Source: Bolinopsis microptera (taxonomy: Eukaryota > Ctenophora > Tentaculata > Lobata > Bolinopsidae). From it: a stretch of 64,000 nt of DNA. Below are positions 11,033-19,236 of this stretch, piece after piece. The notes under the pieces were generated by a model, which did no database searches, was not told the origin of the DNA, and saw only the letters and a program-made list of their open reading frames with translations. Location: NCBI RefSeq assembly GCF_026151205.1, contig NC_087077.1, forward strand, positions 20,543,510-20,607,509, read 5' to 3'. How positions within the stretch are numbered: the first letter of the stretch is position 1; every line of letters starts with the position of its first letter. Made by a program: the position numbers and the translations under genes.

Positions 11033-11279
11033 AGTAGTATTCATAATGGTACTTATAACTCACCTAAAAATGAGGCACCTGTGACTGTGTGTAATTACGT
11101 AATTTAACCCTAATTTGTGGTAATTTTTGCTAACCCTAATTGCTAATTGTATACACTAACCCTAATTGAGAGTGTTTATTCCTCATTAACATTTTGCTAA
11201 TTTGGGGATACCATACTATTACACTGAGGCTAACCCTAGATAACAATTATATAGTGTACACTTTAACTTGAACACTGCG
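11033..11279. repeat. left TIR, outer 247 bp
   Basis: Matches 18456-18702 in inverted orientation without length change. On the other strand it contains four spaced TTAGGGTTA-type phrases (about 11080-11240). It is cut at CTGCG|AGTAAGG by the nested 4.1-kb element. Confidence 0.9.
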
Positions 11280-11464
11280 AGTAAGGAGGTGCGGCTACTG
11301 ATGAGAAGCCTCCTTAAAGTTTATTTGGGTTAGAAACGACATCTGGGTCCCTACCCTCGCACAAGATTATTCTCAATTTTCTTGTTGTGTCCACAACTAT
11401 AACGTTGATCAGAGTCACATCTGATGACTTCAGTGAAAGGGCTGATGACTTCAGTGAAAGAGCT
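11280..11464 (+). repeat. direct repeat X, copy 1 (185 bp)
   Basis: Starts AGTAAGGAGGTGCGG. It contains a stem AAGGAGG...CCTCCTT around a 19-base loop, and the inverted pair GTTGTG-TC-CACAAC at about 11384-11397. It closes with two tandem 'gatgacttcagtgaaag' copies. Identical sequence recurs at 14862-15046 (whole) and 15267-15384 (first 118 bp). The inverted pairs at its two edges are where recombinase binding would be expected, which is an inference. Confidence 0.9.
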
Positions 11465-11608
11465 TGTGACTCTACTTTCATTATTTCATTATCATTTTAC
11501 TACTTTCATTACGCAACATTATCATTTTACTACTTTCATTACGCATCAATATTTTTCCTCTGTAATCTACCTTTTCTTATCGCACTGAGCTTGTGATTTA
11601 TACTGATC

Positions 11609-13378
11609 ATGCGACGAAATTCTACACCTAATACCTCTACACCTACATCATCCCAGAGGAAGAAACTACCTTCTAAAGCTGCTTCTGAGTCAATCGCTGA
11701 CTCAGAAGCACCTCCTATCGGTATGTTGGGGCTTGGGGTGTCAGGGAATTACACGTTTGCAGCAACAACATGCCTTCACTTGTTAAGCTTACTGCCTGCT
11801 CCCGATTTAGATTTTGAGTTCGAAAGACTCCGCCTCCTTTCGAAAAGTGCTACTAAAGCAAGCACAACGGACAACAAAATTTCTTTTTTACGGAAACATT
11901 TATTAGGCCAATGTGCCCTAGACGCTGACGAGACAATGAACAAATTAACTGCGAGTCTAAAACTCATTTCATGTACCGTTAATGAAGAGGTTGAGAAGGC
12001 GGTCAACAGCATCACGGAACGAGCCTGCACTGCGATCCAGGAAGTCTCTGAAGAGTCCAGGAAGCAGACCTCTCTCATCGTTGAAGCAGCTAGCAGTAGT
12101 TCTCCACAGACTCTCTCCCCTTCCGGTGAAGTAGAAAGTATACCTAACCCACCACCTCCGGTAAGATTTTTGGACTGTGACTTTGGTGAACTTTCTTTTG
12201 ATGAAATCTACCGCGAGCTTGACTTTAACATGAAACACCCGGGGGGCCGTTCAACGTCATATTTTGGCTCGGTACCTTACAGTTATGGCAGAACCAACCA
12301 CCGTGCAACCCATGATAAGCCCTTGCCACTTGTCCTACAGCGCATTTTTGATTGTTTGCATAAATCCGATCCTGACATTACTCCCACGAACTACACCTGC
12401 CTCTGTACTTACTATAAGGACGGGTCAGTTGGTATTCCATTGCATAGTGACAGCGAATCTAGCATTGTAGAAGATAGTCTGATTTACACTGCATCATTTG
12501 GCTCTACCAGAATTATGAGAATGTCAACGTCGACAGGCCCTTTCGTTGAGCATAACATCCCGCTTGAGCACGGCTCTGTCTTTGCAATGTCTCGATCTGA
12601 TCAGAACCACTGGCAGCACGGCATTGAACGTGATCCTATGTTAAGGCAGCCACGAATCTCGTTCACTCTTCGCAAGTTGAAACAGCCTGATCCCACGGCC
12701 TTGCCAGCACCTGCAGCCCCTACTCGGGTCCCGCCTGTTGCACCACCTACACAGATACAGTCACCAACGTCCCGTCACTCCAGAGTCCTCTTCATTCACG
12801 ACTCAATACACCGAGAAACACCAGAATGGCTGTTCGACCAGATACCTGGCCACCGATGTCAAAAGCGCCTTAACTATCAACTAGTGAACTCACTGGAACA
12901 TCAACATGAGTTCAAACATTCTAAAGCAGTCGTACTTTCCTGCGGCATTAATGACCTAGCTAGGTATGGGCAGTCGGCCAGGAGTCTTGCGGACAATTTC
13001 TGTCCCCGTTTTATAGACTCTTGTAACAATAACAAGAATACCGAGTTTATGTTTTGTGCTTTATCTATGACTAAATTTAACTGGTTGAATGCAGAGATTG
13101 ACGCTTTTAATATCATAATGTTGAACCTGGCTAAGGATATTCCAAATCTGAGTTTTTTCGATGCCCATGCCGTGATCAAGCGTGTTAACTCATACTACGT
13201 ATGGGACCGCAACGACAGACATGGCATCCACTTATATCACGAGGTGCAAAGGGTAATGGCACATGAACTTGTTAACTGCGTTGGCAAGTTATGTGGATCT
13301 GAACAGAGACGTCACAGGAACTGTGAGTGGCTCTATCACCACAAGCCTAACAGTCTCTCCAGATATAACCGAAGCTGA
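11609..13378 (+). CDS. transposon-borne AlkB-like 2OG-Fe(II) dioxygenase fused to SGNH hydrolase
   Basis: An intact 589-aa ORF with an in-frame TGA five codons before its ATG. Residues 1-180 are low complexity with a helical, possibly coiled-coil part (about 85-165). Residues 185-357 form an AlkB-type dioxygenase domain: H279-S-D281 is the HxD iron motif, H337 (HWQHGI) the distal iron ligand, and R349-ISFTL-R355 the Rx5R signature that binds 2-oxoglutarate and substrate in AlkB. A proline-rich linker (about 360-390) leads to an SGNH/GDSL-like domain: D398-S399 (block I, HDS in place of GDS), G446-I-N448-D449 (block III), H538-G-I-H541 (block V, His where Asp is usual). AlkB enzymes remove alkyl groups from nucleic acids; SGNH domains are esterases and are known in Ngaro and CR1 elements. 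The substrate here is unknown, and the altered SGNH triad makes esterase activity uncertain. Confidence 0.85.
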   Translation: MRRNSTPNTSTPTSSQRKKLPSKAASESIADSEAPPIGMLGLGVSGNYTFAATTCLHLLSLLPAPDLDFEFERLRLLSKSATKASTTDNKISFLRKHLLGQCALDADETMNKLTASLKLISCTVNEEVEKAVNSITERACTAIQEVSEESRKQTSLIVEAASSSSPQTLSPSGEVESIPNPPPPVRFLDCDFGELSFDEIYRELDFNMKHPGGRSTSYFGSVPYSYGRTNHRATHDKPLPLVLQRIFDCLHKSDPDITPTNYTCLCTYYKDGSVGIPLHSDSESSIVEDSLIYTASFGSTRIMRMSTSTGPFVEHNIPLEHGSVFAMSRSDQNHWQHGIERDPMLRQPRISFTLRKLKQPDPTALPAPAAPTRVPPVAPPTQIQSPTSRHSRVLFIHDSIHRETPEWLFDQIPGHRCQKRLNYQLVNSLEHQHEFKHSKAVVLSCGINDLARYGQSARSLADNFCPRFIDSCNNNKNTEFMFCALSMTKFNWLNAEIDAFNIIMLNLAKDIPNLSFFDAHAVIKRVNSYYVWDRNDRHGIHLYHEVQRVMAHELVNCVGKLCGSEQRRHRNCEWLYHHKPNSLSRYNRS

Positions 13379-14007
13379 GCGCTTTACAAATCATTGATAC
13401 CATTCTGATTAAAAAATACGATTCAATTTTTTCTCAACTTCCAGTCCACCTTTAACAGATCGTTACCAAGATAGATCATATAATGAAATGATCTGATTGG
13501 TGGAATTTTTCTCATTATCTGATAAGCTCATCCATTATCAGTATCTCTTATCACCCGATCGCACACAAAACATTTTACTCTACAAATCTGTATCATCCTA
13601 AATCAATGAGATTTCATAACTCTATACAACATTCAAAATTCACATACAAATCTATAAATAATCAAGTGCGTTCTCTTCAGTATTACTCAAGTTCAGTGCG
13701 ATAGTCCCTTATTACGTAAACGCTACAAACAAATCAAATACAAATAACACCTCACAAAACTACACAACACAAAAGCAACCACTTTATTCGATTTCTATTT
13801 TTTAGCCAAATCAGTTATTTAAATCATACTGATAAGGCCCTAGATAAAGACACTTTATTTCACTTAATTATCCGATTTTAATATAATTTACTTTTAAATC
13901 ATATCACGATTCTGTAGCATACAGGACCTCCGGTTCTCGTGAAAGAATCTGATTTGAACTATAGTTTTATATACTATCAGTATCATAATCATAATATTTA
14001 GTTATAA
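13379..14007. other. AT-rich non-coding stretch after the dioxygenase ORF
   Basis: No ORF of note. Short inverted phrases around 'agatcatataatgaaatgatct' (about 13473-13495) and repeated 'attatc' phrases (13515-13550) could form weak hairpins. No RT, recombinase or transposase remnant was seen. Confidence 0.4.
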
Positions 14008-14124
14008 ATGGAACCCACTGTTACATCTGAAAACAAAGTCAAGATCAAATGTTCAAGCTGCAGCGGCTGGTGTTACTCTATTAGAAATATTCGCACATGC
14101 TCATGGTGTCAAAGTAATGTCTAA
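14008..14124 (+). CDS. 38-aa Cys-rich mini-ORF (zinc-ribbon-like)
   Basis: ATG to TAA encodes 38 residues with C15-x2-C18-x3-C22 and C31-x2-C34, two CxxC knuckles in a compact arrangement. Such spacing fits a single zinc ribbon. It sits within the same nested element as the dioxygenase ORF and could be a small accessory protein or an exon. No family was recognised, and length alone makes coding status uncertain. Confidence 0.35.
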   Translation: MEPTVTSENKVKIKCSSCSGWCYSIRNIRTCSWCQSNV

Positions 14125-14141
14125 AAACCTGTATAAAAACT

Positions 14142-14276
14142 ATGCTCATCGATCAGCAAAATGAAAACATCGAAGACGATTGGCCTAATTTCATGTTATA
14201 TTGTATAACAGGACTAAGAAAATCAAAGCGTAACATAAACCAAAATGCCGATAATAACCTTGTCTCTACATCTTAG
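14142..14276 (+). CDS. 44-aa mini-ORF (unidentified)
   Basis: Begins 17 bases after the mini-ORF upstream, in a different frame, and ends at TAG 14274-14276. It is polar and acidic at the start (MLIDQQNENIEDDW) and basic in the middle. It has no recognisable motif and no membrane segment. It might be joined to the preceding ORF by splicing or a frameshift; this cannot be decided from sequence. Confidence 0.2.
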   Translation: MLIDQQNENIEDDWPNFMLYCITGLRKSKRNINQNADNNLVSTS

Positions 14277-14646
14277 ATTATATGCACACACTTATGCATC
14301 ACTCAGTAAACGTCGCATATCTCATCAATTACACTGCCAACATAGGACATTCTTTTTTATCGCCGCGATTTCAAATCAAGTTACAAATTCTACAAATTTT
14401 GAAGTGCTCAGTCTTGTTTTACTTTTCTTATCTTTACCTATTAACCATTGGAAAATAAAACTTTAAATTATAAACCTTCATTGCATACTTTACCGGTAGA
14501 ATCTAAATTGAATAGTTTGAGATTTCCTTTACATTTTATATTTATGCTATGCCCCACGGGGATGAATTTCTTATTACCATTGATATTATATATATTTTTT
14601 GAGTAAACATTGGCTGGTACCACGGGCCAGTCCCCAACAAAAAAAA
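14277..14646. other. AT-rich stretch before the Y-X repeat block
   Basis: No recognised gene. An A8 run at 14639-14646 immediately precedes repeat Y and may mark a former A-rich 3' end. Confidence 0.35.
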
Positions 14647-15384
14647 CCTAGTGAAAGTGCTGGTGACGATGAGAAAGACCATAAACCAGGGATTCCTTCG
14701 GGAGCATGTAAGATTATATCCAAAGTTTGTTCGCCAATGGGGTGTGTCTGGGTGTCAAAGATCTTCAAGGTGGGTGCTACTTGTGATGAACTCTAGAAGG
14801 ATGGGATGGTAATACTCGGTCTGGCCGTCTGGAAGCCCATAGAATTCCAGTTCAGAAACCGAGTAAGGAGGTGCGGCTACTGATGAGAAGCCTCCTTAAA
14901 GTTTATTTGGGTTAGAAACGACATCTGGGTCCCTACCCTCGCACAAGATTATTCTCAATTTTCTTGTTGTGTCCACAACTATAACGTTGATCAGAGTCAC
15001 ATCTGATGACTTCAGTGAAAGGGCTGATGACTTCAGTGAAAGAGCTGGTGACCTAGTGAAAGTGCTGGTGACGATGAGAAAGACCATAAACCAGGGATTC
15101 CTTCGGGAGCATGTAAGATTATATCCAAAGTTTGTTCGCCAATGGGGTGTGTCTGGGTGTCAAAGATCTTCAAGGTGGGTGCTACTTGTGATGAACTCTA
15201 GAAGGATGGGATGGTAATACTCGGTCTGGCCGTCTGGAAGCCCATAGAATTCCAGTTCAGAAACCGAGTAAGGAGGTGCGGCTACTGATGAGAAGCCTCC
15301 TTAAAGTTTATTTGGGTTAGAAACGACATCTGGGTCCCTACCCTCGCACAAGATTATTCTCAATTTTCTTGTTGTGTCCACAAC
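14647..15384 (+). repeat. tandem Y-X direct repeats (405-bp period)
   Basis: Y1 (about 14647-14861), X2 (14862-15046), Y2 (about 15052-15266) and X3 (15267-15384, truncated). Y1-X2 and Y2-X3 are offset by exactly 405 bp and almost identical. With X1 at 11280, the terminal organisation is X ... Y X Y X'. X3 stops where host-element TIR sequence resumes (TATGTTG); the last three bases of homology are shared with the flank, suggesting recombination at a short overlap. Confidence 0.9.
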
Positions 15385-16436
15385 TATGTTGCATGAGAAA
15401 CTATATACAATAGTTATTGTCAGAAGCTTTTAGCCACACCTGTTCATACTATATAGAGGAGCAAGTACTGGAGCAGCATTGTGCACATCTAATTACAACC
15501 CTTATATGTCTATTAATGGAAAAGTCATTATTTGTAATACGGGAGTATCATGTAAGTGTTAACTTGTGACACACAGAAAGTTTTTTCTTATTACCTTTTA
15601 GCTTTCTAATAAGGACTGATGTTGACCTCTGGGGATATTTCTAAGTTGTCAGACCGTGAACTAAGAGAGAAGTTAATACCTAAACCTGGATCTAGTACTG
15701 AGACTCCGAGGAAAGTATACAAGGTGCAATTGTTTAACCTAAAGCTCGATTTTCTGGATCAGGATTAAGTTGAATACTGACCCATGATTGCATCTGTATG
15801 GATACTCAAAGTCACAACACCTGTTGATGTGACAAAAGAATCAGCCAGTTTTGATGAGTTGCACTTGAAATATCTTATCGATCAATTTGACACATCTGAC
15901 CGAATGAATTATTATTATTGTGTGTCAACAGTATGACATAGTACACAGCATGCAGTATAGGAGAGCAGCAAATTAATCAATCGTGTTAATATGAGTGAAC
16001 ATTATTTTAAATAATGTGTTAAGATCACTAAAACAGTAAATTTCTCAACCCCAATAAATCGGCTATATAAGGAACTCATAAACAGGATCATTTCCTAATT
16101 AACGCGCTACGATACGCTTCATTGTTTTTTTTAGAGCTTATTAACTTTTGTGACATCGCGTAAAACAAAACAAAAAAACGTCCTATATAAAGGGGGACTC
16201 TATACAGTTTAAGTCACTTCACGTTTGACTAGTAACGCTATGTCAAAGATGGTGTACTCCCACAAATGTAACCATTGTTACAAGTCTTTTAAAACTTCAC
16301 GAAGCTTGGCGTCACACAAATACAAATTTCATTCTGACACACGTTCAGTTAATAAAGACCGCAGAAATCTTGATAATTTTTCTGTCAATAGTGATATTGA
16401 ATCAGTCTCTGTAACAAGTGAGACATCAGTTTCATT
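15385..16436. repeat. left TIR, inner 1,052 bp
   Basis: An inverted near-identical copy of 17404-18455, equal in length. It contains the promoter region and the first codons of the C2H2 ORF (from 16240), so the other TIR carries a truncated copy of that ORF's start. Confidence 0.92.
16184..16192 (+). promoter_or_regulatory. TATA box of the C2H2/coiled-coil gene
   Basis: TATATAAAG lies 48 bases upstream of the ATG at 16240, in an otherwise short leader, an expected TATA-to-start spacing. Its mirror copy in the other TIR (about 17647-17655, minus) would drive the truncated duplicate. Confidence 0.55.
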
Positions 16437-17139
16437 AGCTCTACGTGAATTGAAAGATCTCATGAAAATTGTACAACAAAGAAACGACAAACAAGAGGAC
16501 AAATTGAGGGAATTGGATGCTAAGATATTCTCGCTGGAGTATAGTAAACGTGATGATCTTCCTACACCAATGAATTACAATCACGACAACACCAATGAGA
16601 TAAAGTGGGAGACTAAAAGACAATCTGAACGAATAGGAGATCTTGAAAGAAAAATAAAAAGATTAGAGCAATCTTGTGAAGATGAAATGGATCAATCGTT
16701 TGTCAAAACAGTGGAGGATGCAACCAACGTTCAGCAATTATTCCAAAGCAATGACGTGGGAGCAATCCAGAAACAAATAGTAGCTCTAAAGAATGGAGTT
16801 CTTTTACTTCTTGACAATTTTGATCATAGTCTTGAAATAGAAAACCTGTTGCGACGAATATATGATGCTTCATTTAAAGAGGCTCAAGAAATCGTGCACA
16901 AAAATTTCTTTGCTCTACAAAAAGCTTTTACTTCTGTCTCGTTTGAGCAAAAACCTAATTTTGAAAGTGAAGATGAATCGGACGAAAACGAAGAATCTCA
17001 AAATGATGAGACTACAGGTCAAACTGAAAACGATGATTCAGAAGGTTCAAGTGACGAAATAGAGGAAGAAAATTCAGCTGATGAGACTCAGACAGAATAT
17101 TATACTAGTGATAATTCAGACATTGAAGATTCGAATTGA
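16240..17139 (+). CDS. C2H2 zinc-finger, coiled-coil, acidic-tail protein of the Polinton-like element
   Basis: Starting at the first ATG (16240) the protein is 299 aa; an upstream in-frame TTG is not a credible animal start. One C2H2 finger lies at C10-x2-C13-x12-H26-x4-H31. A long polar helical region with heptad character spans about 65-165. The last ~55 residues are strongly acidic and rich in E, D and S. The domain order (DNA-binding finger, oligomerisation segment, acidic tail) suggests a DNA-binding or packaging accessory protein, but I do not recognise the family. The first ~65 codons lie in the TIR and the rest in the single-copy centre, so only this end encodes the whole protein. 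It is intact, which argues for recent activity. Confidence 0.7.
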   Translation: MSKMVYSHKCNHCYKSFKTSRSLASHKYKFHSDTRSVNKDRRNLDNFSVNSDIESVSVTSETSVSLALRELKDLMKIVQQRNDKQEDKLRELDAKIFSLEYSKRDDLPTPMNYNHDNTNEIKWETKRQSERIGDLERKIKRLEQSCEDEMDQSFVKTVEDATNVQQLFQSNDVGAIQKQIVALKNGVLLLLDNFDHSLEIENLLRRIYDASFKEAQEIVHKNFFALQKAFTSVSFEQKPNFESEDESDENEESQNDETTGQTENDDSEGSSDEIEEENSADETQTEYYTSDNSDIEDSN

Positions 17140-17403
17140 AGAAAGGGACTATGGATAATTGATTACTCAATATTCGACTTTTATTTTTATTTTTTGAAAA
17201 TTTAGAATTACGTATTAATTTAAAAATATTGTAGCGAGGGATTTTTTATTGTTATTCGATATATTCAATTCTTTTTAGTATTTAAAAAAAAAACTATTTC
17301 TTTTATTAATATTGTCATGAAATACGCAAAAGACTAAACAAACTTCATAAATCAATTTCAATTTGCAAATAAAGTAAAAAAATGAAACAACAACAAGTAA
17401 CAA
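17140..17403. other. AT-rich 3' region of the C2H2 gene
   Basis: Non-coding, with A/T runs. AATAAA at about 17366-17371 could serve as the polyadenylation signal for the plus-strand gene. Confidence 0.4.
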
Positions 17404-18702
17404 AATGAAACTGATGTCTCACTTGTTACAGAGACTGATTCAATATCACTATTGATAGAAAAATTATCAAGATTTCTGCGGTCTTTATTAACTGAACGTG
17501 TGTCAGAATGAAATTTGTATTTGTGTGACGCCAAGCTTCGTGAAGTTTTAAAAGACTTGTAACAATGGTTACATTTGTGGGAGTACACCATCTTTGACAT
17601 AGCGTTACTAGTCAAACGTGAAGTGACTTAAACTGTATAGAGTCCCCCTTTATATAGGACGTTTTTTTGTTTTGTTTTACGCGATGTCACAAAAGTTAAT
17701 AAGCTCTAAAAAAAACAATGAAGCGTATCGTAGCGCGTTAATTAGGAAATGATCCTGTTTATGAGTTCCTTATATAGCCGATTTATTGGGGTTGAGAAAT
17801 TTACTGTTTTAGTGATCTTAACACATTATTTAAAATAATGTTCACTCATATTAACACGATTGATTAATTTGCTGCTCTCCTATACTGCATGCTGTGTACT
17901 ATGTCATACTGTTGACACACAATAATAATAATTCATTCGGTCAGATGTGTCAAATTGATCGATAAGATATTTCAAGTGCAACTCATCAAAACTGGCTGAT
18001 TCTTTTGTCACATCAACAGGTGTTGTGACTTTGAGTATCCATACAGATGCAATCATGGGTCAGTATTCAACTTAATCCTGATCCAGAAAATCGAGCTTTA
18101 GGTTAAACAATTGCACCTTGTATACTTTCCTCGGAGTCTCAGTACTAGATCCAGGTTTAGGTATTAACTTCTCTCTTAGTTCACGGTCTGACAACTTAGA
18201 AATATCCCCAGAGGTCAACATCAGTCCTTATTAGAAAGCTAAAAGGTAATAAGAAAAAACTTTCTGTGTGTCACAAGTTAACACTTACATGATACTCCCG
18301 TATTACAAATAATGACTTTTCCATTAATAGACATATAAGGGTTGTAATTAGATGTGCACAATGCTGCTCCAGTACTTGCTCCTCTATATAGTATGAACAG
18401 GTGTGGCTAAAAGCTTCTGACAATAACTATTGTATATAGTTTCTCATGCAACATACGCAGTGTTCAAGTTAAAGTGTACACTATATAATTGTTATCTAGG
18501 GTTAGCCTCAGTGTAATAGTATGGTATCCCCAAATTAGCAAAATGTTAATGAGGAATAAACACTCTCAATTAGGGTTAGTGTATACAATTAGCAATTAGG
18601 GTTAGCAAAAATTACCACAAATTAGGGTTAAATTACGTAATTACACACAGTCACAGGTGCCTCATTTTTAGGTGAGTTATAAGTACCATTATGAATACTA
18701 CT
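17404..18702. repeat. right TIR (1,299 bp, uninterrupted)
   Basis: An inverted copy of 11033-11279 joined to 15385-16436. It includes a minus-strand duplicate of the first ~65 codons of the C2H2 ORF (ATG at 17600 going left, read-through stop near 17358). That duplicate is a truncated reading frame with no central or acidic part. TTAGGGTTA-type phrases occur at about 18497, 18568, 18594 and 18621. Confidence 0.93.
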
Positions 18703-19103
18703 TCGGGAGCTTTCCTTGAACTGCATGTTGATGTCGTTCGGAGCTAGTCCATTCATCATCTTCCATGTATGGATTATGATGTATCGTTCTCTGCGTCTCT
18801 GTAATGAGAGAAGATTCAGGTTCTGCAGGCGTTCCCAGTAGTCAAGGTTCTGGCAGCCACTGATTCGACGAGTGTAGTGTCGTTGGATGCTTTCAATAGC
18901 TTCTATATCGCTGATCTTGTCAGCGTTCCACACCGGGCAGCAGTATTCGAGTTTGCTTCTCACCATGGTTTTGTAGAGTGTGAGCATGAGGAAGCGTGAC
19001 CTATCTCTGAATACGCTAAGGACCCATTACGTCATCGTCCTTGCTGTTTTAGCCATCTGATGTATGTGAGAAGACCAGGAGCAGTCATTTGACAGGAGAA
19101 CCC
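18703..19103 (-). pseudogene. CR1/Jockey-type LINE RT fragment (upstream part)
   Basis: The minus strand carries the RT thumb region typical of CR1/Jockey LINEs: LYKTMVRSKLEYCCPVWN, then an ...IESIQRHYTRRI... block and a WKMMNG motif. A stop codon (TAA near 19027) interrupts it further upstream, and the copy is truncated at 19103 where minisatellite resumes. It continues at 11032-10678 on the far side of the inserted element. Confidence 0.82.
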
Positions 19104-19236
19104 CTAGATTAGGTCTACAATCTAGAACAAGTATAAAATCATCTAGCCTCTTGATTAGGTCTACAATATAGAACCAGAATAAGCTCATCTAGCCTCTAGA
19201 TTAGGTCTACAATCTAGAACCAGTATAAACTCATCT
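19104..19236. repeat. 46-bp minisatellite, right remnant
   Basis: About three units of the same array as 9425-10677, slightly more diverged. It marks the far side of the LINE insertion. Confidence 0.9.

Larger units (their letters stand above)
11280..15384 (+). mobile_element. 4.1-kb element with terminal direct repeats, cargo AlkB-SGNH protein
   Basis: Comparison of the two TIRs of the host element defines its edges exactly: the right TIR reads CTGCG-TATGTTG where the left has this insert. It begins and ends with the same 118-bp sequence X (11280-11397 and 15267-15384). The full 185-bp X also occurs at 14862-15046, and a second repeat Y at about 14647-14861 and 15052-15266. The order is X, coding region, Y, X, Y, X(partial). 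No target-site duplication is present. A1...B1-A2-B2-style split direct repeats, no TSD and an SGNH-domain ORF are known features of Ngaro-type tyrosine-recombinase retrotransposons, but no RT or recombinase is present. It could be a non-autonomous Ngaro-like element or an unclassified one. Confidence 0.6.
11033..18702. mobile_element. Polinton/Maverick-like non-autonomous element with 1.3-kb TIRs
   Basis: Termini are inverted repeats beginning 5'-AGTAGTATTC, flanked by a 6-bp TSD; 5'-AG ends with a 6-bp TSD are the known signature of Polintons/Mavericks. The right TIR is continuous (17404-18702, 1,299 bp). The left TIR is split into 11033-11279 and 15385-16436 (247 + 1,052 bp) by a later 4,105-bp insertion. 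Without it the element is 3,565 bp, with 967 bp of single-copy centre. Arms are nearly identical and equal in length, so insertion was recent. The only host-element gene is the C2H2/coiled-coil ORF at 16240-17139. No DNA polymerase B, retroviral-type integrase, ATPase or protease is present, so it would need enzymes supplied in trans. Another superfamily with 6-bp TSDs cannot be excluded. Confidence 0.75.

Noticed and set aside
11280-11397. Hammerhead-ribozyme-like core (CTGATGAG ... GAAAC) in repeat X
   Set aside because: The 27 bases between the two core motifs do not form a standard stem II, and the stem I and III partners pair poorly. The same bases form a better simple hairpin (AAGGAGG/CCTCCTT). 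Self-cleavage is not supported, although an RNA folding program and an in vitro test could decide.
14969-15217. 82-aa ORF spanning X2 and Y2, and its partner at 14599-14796
   Set aside because: These are open frames created by the Y-X repeats; the same repeat read at 11387-11596 yields a different continuation.
17358-17600. Independent zinc-finger gene on the minus strand
   Set aside because: It is the TIR duplicate of the first codons of the C2H2 ORF and runs out of homology after about 65 codons.
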